Of a stretch of 51,200 bases of DNA, positions 47,175 through 51,200 are shown in pieces. Source of the stretch: Desulfobacterales bacterium. Lineage in GTDB: Bacteria; Desulfobacterota; UBA8473. The stretch spans positions 1 to 51,200 of the forward strand of contig JACQWO010000071.1 of the NCBI GenBank assembly GCA_016209225.1, given 5' to 3'. The first letter of the stretch is position 1, and every line of letters starts with the position of its first letter. A model generated the notes under the pieces. That model made no database searches, was not told where the DNA came from, and saw only the letters and a list, made by a program, of their open reading frames with translations. The translations under genes and the position numbers were made by a program.

Positions 47175-48329
47175 ATGCTTATGGTAAAGACCCTGTTTAA
47201 AAAATATGTAATTATTGGCATTTGGGTATTATTCCTTTTACTCTTTAGCCAGAGTGAATCAAATCCCCAGACATCCCCTGATGACTTTATTACAGCCAGG
47301 GCTGCTTTTTTAATGGATGCTGATACTGGTGCTATTATTTACGAAAAGAATCCGGACCTTCCTTTACCTCCTGCCAGCACTACCAAGATAATGACAGCCA
47401 TTGTTGCGCTGGATAAAAAATCCCCTGATGCTTTTTTCAAGGTTAGTAAAGATGCAACTCTGGTGTCTCCCTGTAAAATAGGAGTTCGTCCTGGTGAGAG
47501 TTGGCAGATGGAAGACCTCATATTCAGCATCCTTCTAAACTCCGCTAACGATGCAAGTTTAGTAGTAGCAGAGGGAACGGCCGGGTCTGTGGAAGAGTTC
47601 GCCCGCCTTATGAATCGCAAGGCAAAGGAAGCAGGGGCATACAATACCCACTTTGTTAATCCTCACGGTCTTGATCAAAAGGATCATTATGCTACAGTGA
47701 GAGATATGACCTTAATTTTTAAATACGCTATAAGTAATCCGATCCTCAGGGAGGTATTAAAAACAAAGTCTATATCAATCAGGGGTCCTGGTTCCAGATT
47801 GGTTCATCTTAGAAATCATAACAGGCTGCTGGGTAATTTTGAGGGTATGATTGGCGGGAAGACGGGATATACATCCCGAGCCAGGCTGTGTTTTGTGGGG
47901 GAGGCTTCGCGCGAAGGCAAAAATCTCCTGGTTTGTGTTTTTGGTTCACAGAATCACTTTAGAGATGCTGCAAGGTTACTTGATTATGGGTTTAACGGAG
48001 ATGCAGTAGAAGATAGGAACGATAACCTCAGGGTTCAGAAACATGAAAATGAGGTACCTTATAATTTTAAGAGTCGTAAAAGGGGTTATGTTCTTCAGGT
48101 TGCAACTTTTTCTAAGAAGAGGAGGGCGGCCGATTTAAGGCAGACTCTTTCGGAAAAAGGATTCCCCTCATTTATTGAAGATGCATCTTTAAAAAATGGG
48201 GTCGCCCGCCATCGGGTTAAGGTAGGTCTGTATCCAAACCTGAAAATTGCCAAGAGAGCTAAAGAGCGCATAAAGAAAAGTTTTGGGCTTCACTCTTTAA
48301 TCCTTCATCAGTCAGTTAGGCCATCCTGA
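47175..48329 (+). CDS. D-alanyl-D-alanine carboxypeptidase (PBP5/6-like) with SPOR domain
   Basis: Trims the terminal D-Ala of peptidoglycan stem peptides. A signal peptide (about 1-29) is followed by the serine peptidase S11 domain with S68xxK71 (PASTTKIMTA), S123AN (LNSANDAS) and K229TG (IGGKTGYTS). The usual PBP5 C-terminal beta domain and amphipathic anchor are replaced by a SPOR domain (about 300-378; GYVLQVATFSKKRRAADLRQ), which binds denuded septal glycan. Either ATG 47175 or 47181 may be used; no strong ribosome-binding site is seen. Confidence 0.93.
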   Translation: MLMVKTLFKKYVIIGIWVLFLLLFSQSESNPQTSPDDFITARAAFLMDADTGAIIYEKNPDLPLPPASTTKIMTAIVALDKKSPDAFFKVSKDATLVSPCKIGVRPGESWQMEDLIFSILLNSANDASLVVAEGTAGSVEEFARLMNRKAKEAGAYNTHFVNPHGLDQKDHYATVRDMTLIFKYAISNPILREVLKTKSISIRGPGSRLVHLRNHNRLLGNFEGMIGGKTGYTSRARLCFVGEASREGKNLLVCVFGSQNHFRDAARLLDYGFNGDAVEDRNDNLRVQKHENEVPYNFKSRKRGYVLQVATFSKKRRAADLRQTLSEKGFPSFIEDASLKNGVARHRVKVGLYPNLKIAKRAKERIKKSFGLHSLILHQSVRPS

Positions 48330-48375
48330 AAAATTACCCCGCACTTAATCCTACTCCAACATTTCCAATTTTGCC

Positions 48376-48395
48376 ATTCCGGCGAAAGCCGGAAT
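48376..48395. repeat. ATTCCGGC-GAAA-GCCGGAAT hairpin repeat
   Basis: Perfect 8-base stem with GAAA loop, followed by CCAGGGAAAACCTGG (second stem CCAGG/CCTGG at 48396-48410) and GCAGACTT/AAGTCTG-like words near 48432-48453. This is a widespread style of dispersed repeat; here it lies between convergent genes and may terminate both. Confidence 0.65.
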
Positions 48396-48553
48396 CCAGG
48401 GAAAACCTGGATGCCCCCGTATCAAGTACAGGGCAGACTTATGAAGTCTGGCATGACGAGAAGGGGACATGTATCTGCTTAAATGAGGTTTCATGGTATG
48501 TAGAAAATAATTTGTCGGAGTAGTGTTAAGTGTGGGGTTGAAAAAGAGGGGGA

Positions 48554-49816
48554 TTAAATCATTCGAATTAGAAGGACGAGGGTAAAGACAATCATTACGA
48601 CTGCGGTTACCCATGCGATCGCGTTGAAGACCGGGCCATTTGTATAATCCATCATCAACTTCTTGTCGTTGATGAGCAAAAGCATGAATATGAGGACAAA
48701 GGGGAGAGCCATTCCATTGATCACCTGCGAGAAGTACATGATCGGGATTAAAGGAACATTCGGATAAAGGATGATTCCTGCCCCTAAAAAGATGAGCAAA
48801 GAGTAGACCCCATAGAACTGAGGGGCTTCCGCAAACTTTTTGTTTATTCCTGTCTCCCACCCCAGTCCTTCACAGATGAGATAGGTTGTGGATAAAGGAA
48901 GGATAGAAGCGGCAAATAGGGAGGCATTGACCAAACCAAAGGCAAAGAGATAAGTGCAATATTTTCCAGCCAGTGGCTGAAGGGACAGGGCGGCATCCTT
49001 CGCTGTTTCGATCCGGATCCCATTTTTGAAAAGGGTCTCTGCGCAGACCAGGATGATGAAAAAGGCAACGATATGGACAACAATCGATCCTATGACTATA
49101 TCGAATCGAGCGAATTTATACTCATCTATTTTGATTCCTTTCTCCACAATCGAAGCCTGGAGGTAAAATTGCATCCATGGCGCGATAGTTGTTCCTACCA
49201 AGCCAATGACCATGGTCATCTCAGATGGATTAAGACTCAGTTGGGGGTTTATAAATTGTTTAAATACATGCCCCCAATCCGGTTTCACGATGATACCTGT
49301 CACGATGTAGGAGAGGTAAAACACGCATGCGATCAGGAATGCCTTCTCCACGGACCGATAGGTTCCCTTCACTACTATCCACCAGACTATAAAGGCGCCC
49401 AGAGGAACGGAGATGAATCTGTTTACCCCAAAAATTTCCATCCCTGCCGCCAACCCCGCAAATTCGGATATGACGTTGCCCATGTTGGTTAAGAAGATAC
49501 CGATTATCAGATAGAAAGCGATTTTAGCGCCAAATTTTTCGCGGATAAGATCGGATAGCCCTTTGCCTGTCACCACCCCCATCCGTGCACACATCTCCTG
49601 GATTACGATCAGGGCGATCATAATCGGGATAAGAGTCCAGATGAGTTTGAGTCCAAAGTTTGCACCGGTTAAAGAGTAAGTAGTGATGCCACCGGCATCA
49701 TTATCAACATTGGAGGTAATAATGCCGGGTCCCGCCAGAATGAGGAATAGCCCCACCATCCTCCACATGGAGCGTATCGAACCCGAAACCGACCTTGTTG
49801 CGTAGTTTTTCTCCAT
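48554..49816 (-). CDS. Nramp-related (NRMT-like) divalent cation transporter, probably Mg2+
   Basis: 420 residues and about eleven membrane helices of the Nramp/SLC11 fold. The TM1 motif, DPGN in Mn/Fe transporters, reads D40-A-G-G43, and the TM6 motif MPH reads A212-P-W214, so the Asn and the soft-metal Met ligand are both lost. As I recall, these replacements (Asn to Gly, Met to Ala) define Nramp-related magnesium transporters. The gene follows a PRC/MgtE_N/CBS gene by two bases, another link to Mg. It is not a typical MntH. Confidence 0.85.
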   Translation of the reverse strand: MEKNYATRSVSGSIRSMWRMVGLFLILAGPGIITSNVDNDAGGITTYSLTGANFGLKLIWTLIPIMIALIVIQEMCARMGVVTGKGLSDLIREKFGAKIAFYLIIGIFLTNMGNVISEFAGLAAGMEIFGVNRFISVPLGAFIVWWIVVKGTYRSVEKAFLIACVFYLSYIVTGIIVKPDWGHVFKQFINPQLSLNPSEMTMVIGLVGTTIAPWMQFYLQASIVEKGIKIDEYKFARFDIVIGSIVVHIVAFFIILVCAETLFKNGIRIETAKDAALSLQPLAGKYCTYLFAFGLVNASLFAASILPLSTTYLICEGLGWETGINKKFAEAPQFYGVYSLLIFLGAGIILYPNVPLIPIMYFSQVINGMALPFVLIFMLLLINDKKLMMDYTNGPVFNAIAWVTAVVMIVFTLVLLIRMI

Positions 49817-49818
49817 CC

Positions 49819-51072
49819 TTATCCTCTATCGTGTGACAATACATCAAGGACACTACGGAACCCGATTACTCCCTTGAGACAGTTATCTTTATCTACCACA
49901 GGAAGTGCTCTAAATCCATACTTCATAAACAACTTAACGACCTCGTCCTGGTCTGTATCCACTTTGACGCTTACCAACCTTGGAACCTCGATTTCGGAGA
50001 GTGGTTGATGGGATTGGGCCGCGAAGATGTCACGAATGCTTACCACCCCCTGAAGCACATTTTCTTCATTCAAGACATAGATGTAGTCTATAATATCTAA
50101 ATTCGGGGCTTCAGCCCTCAATCGGGCAATAGCTGCCTCTACAGTCACCTCTGATGTCAAGCTGAGATAGGCAGTCGTCATCAAGCCACCTGCTGTCTCA
50201 TCCTGGTGAACAAGCAGCTCTCTCAAGTCTTCTGCCTTCTCCTGTTCCATCTCCCCAAGGATTTCCTCAGCCCTTTCTTCGGAGAGATCAGCCAGGAGAT
50301 CGGCCGCCTCACTGGGCGACATTTCCTCAACAATATCAGAGGCTTTCTCTACTGTGATCGTCTCCATGAGGGCTTTCTGGATCTTCGGGACGATTTCCTC
50401 CAGGGCATCGGCAGCGGTCTCTGTATCCAGGGCATGAAAGATAGCAGATCTGTCCCGCCCGCTCAGGTCCTCAATAATATCGGCCAAGTCCGCAGGGTGG
50501 AGGGGAGAAAGTTTCTTCTGAGACACACTTAGCCGGAGGAGATCAGAACCGGAGAGGAGCTGAACATATTGCCAGGATATTAACTTATTGGTAAGATCAT
50601 AAGAAAAGAGCCAGCGTAGGATATGATCCACTGTCTTCTCCCATCCAACTCTCCTCATCAGTCCTCGAAATCCCACATCTACATGAACCAACCTGAGACG
50701 GGAATCCATATTAAGGAAGTGAAGATCATTAACCCTCACCACCTTTGCACCAAAGGTGTCAACGATCTGCCTGTCCATTACCTCCTCCCGAACAAGGAAG
50801 GTATCTTTCTCAGAAAGGAGGAACTTAAAATCACGGAGTTCATCACCAGAAAAGGTGAGCCGGGGTTCTATTTGAAAGATCTTTTCCCATGGGAGATAGA
50901 ACCTCTTTCCCCTTGCCTTTGTTTGAATCACAATGCCAATGACCATTGGGTAAGGGTCTCCCCTTTCGGCAACCATATCCAGAATCTTGCCAATCTTCTG
51001 TCCTGAAGGTTTATAAACCCTTCGATTCAAAAAATCGCTGAAGAAGTAAAAATCCTTGAGGTTATGATTCAT
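49819..51072 (-). CDS. PRC-barrel/MgtE_N/CBS-domain protein, soluble
   Basis: 417 residues without membrane helices. The N-terminal half has two PRC-barrel-like segments (about 8-80, SGQKIGKILDMVAERGDPYPMVIGIVI; about 90-150, VMDRQIVDTFGAKVVRVNDLHF). A MgtE_N superhelix follows (about 190-290; LHPADLADIIEDLS, MSPSEAADLLADLSEERAEEIL), then a CBS pair (about 300-415; DIIDYIYVLNEENVLQGVVSIRDIF, YGFRALPVVDKDNCLKGVIGFR). In MgtE these domains sense Mg2+ and gate the channel, but no channel is present here. It probably senses Mg2+ for the adjacent transporter. Confidence 0.88.
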   Translation of the reverse strand: MNHNLKDFYFFSDFLNRRVYKPSGQKIGKILDMVAERGDPYPMVIGIVIQTKARGKRFYLPWEKIFQIEPRLTFSGDELRDFKFLLSEKDTFLVREEVMDRQIVDTFGAKVVRVNDLHFLNMDSRLRLVHVDVGFRGLMRRVGWEKTVDHILRWLFSYDLTNKLISWQYVQLLSGSDLLRLSVSQKKLSPLHPADLADIIEDLSGRDRSAIFHALDTETAADALEEIVPKIQKALMETITVEKASDIVEEMSPSEAADLLADLSEERAEEILGEMEQEKAEDLRELLVHQDETAGGLMTTAYLSLTSEVTVEAAIARLRAEAPNLDIIDYIYVLNEENVLQGVVSIRDIFAAQSHQPLSEIEVPRLVSVKVDTDQDEVVKLFMKYGFRALPVVDKDNCLKGVIGFRSVLDVLSHDRG

Positions 51073-51082
51073 TAATCAACTA

Positions 51083-51200
51083 TTACTCCTGCATTCTATA
51101 TTTCTGCTCTGCTTTGGGAACATACCATTTAATGAAATCATAGTGTATCCCTATTGGGGAGGGCTTAATCCCTTTGAATCTCTTATGTATTATAGGCAAA
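51083..51200 (-). CDS. 3' end of an unidentified upstream gene (truncated by window edge)
   Basis: A - strand frame open to the window edge ends at TAA 51083-51085 and reads 38 residues, including PSPIGIHYDFIKWYVPK and ending KYRMQE. It stops ten bases before the MgtE_N/CBS start and so probably belongs to the same operon. Family unknown. Confidence 0.5.
   Translation of the reverse strand, partial: LPIIHKRFKGIKPSPIGIHYDFIKWYVPKAEQKYRMQE

Noticed and set aside
48554-49816. Ordinary manganese transporter MntH
   Set aside because: The metal-site motifs DPGN and MPH are replaced by DAGG and APW, and the neighbour is an MgtE_N/CBS protein.

Overview
The window looks like a chromosomal segment of an anaerobic Gram-negative bacterium, most likely an uncultured Desulfobacterota/Deltaproteobacteria-type organism. 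This is inferred from a complete Tol-Pal envelope operon, oxygen-sensitive [4Fe-4S] 2-hydroxyacyl-CoA dehydratase components with an HgdC-type activator, several acyl-CoA dehydrogenases, frequent GTG/TTG starts, and a heavy load of short palindromic intergenic repeats of a kind familiar from that group. No rRNA or tRNA gene was recognised, so the phylum is an inference.

Layout. (1) 1-9.1 kb: cell-envelope block on the + strand (N-acetylmuramoyl-L-alanine amidase, tolQ-tolR-tolA-tolB-pal-cpoB), facing a convergent lptG-like permease. (2) 9.2-11.2 kb: deoB and a GntR/FCD regulator. (3) 11.5-19.7 kb, + strand: an acyl-CoA dehydrogenase lacking the usual catalytic Glu, two tandem copies of a two-subunit 2-hydroxyacyl-CoA dehydratase (A1B1, A2B2) that share one activator ATPase, then PHP and HIT proteins. 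(4) 19.9-30.5 kb, - strand: a long catabolic run with an MBL-fold hydrolase, two Dpp-type permeases, HMG-CoA lyase, a methylcrotonyl-CoA-carboxylase-type carboxyltransferase, an AUH-like methylglutaconyl-CoA hydratase, a divergent HMG-CoA-lyase-like enzyme, a small zinc-ribbon protein and two acyl-CoA dehydrogenases that look like a catalytic/non-catalytic pair. The carboxyltransferase, hydratase and lyase fit the lower leucine/isovalerate pathway (3-methylcrotonyl-CoA to acetyl-CoA plus acetoacetate). (5) 30.7-46.7 kb, - strand: a defence/toxin-antitoxin island. Its core is an overlapping gene string MerR-like regulator, N6-adenine methylase, PIN nuclease, type III Mod-like methylase, MntA-like nucleotidyltransferase, HepT-like HEPN and Res-like helicase-nuclease. 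Around it are a second MntA/HepT pair, an orphan nucleotidyltransferase, an AlbA_2 (Schlafen-like) regulator, a DUF4143 AAA ATPase and an AbrB/VapC pair. At least three gene relics (hsdR, DUF4143 ATPase, PIN) show turnover. (6) 47.2-51.2 kb: a D,D-carboxypeptidase with SPOR domain, an Nramp-related transporter with Mg-type site substitutions, and a PRC/MgtE_N/CBS protein beside it.

The most interesting points are the composite restriction-modification/toxin-antitoxin operon, the duplicated dehydratase cassette under one activator, the NRMT-like/MgtE_N pair, and several families of structured intergenic repeats that sit at gene 3' ends and even supply stop codons.
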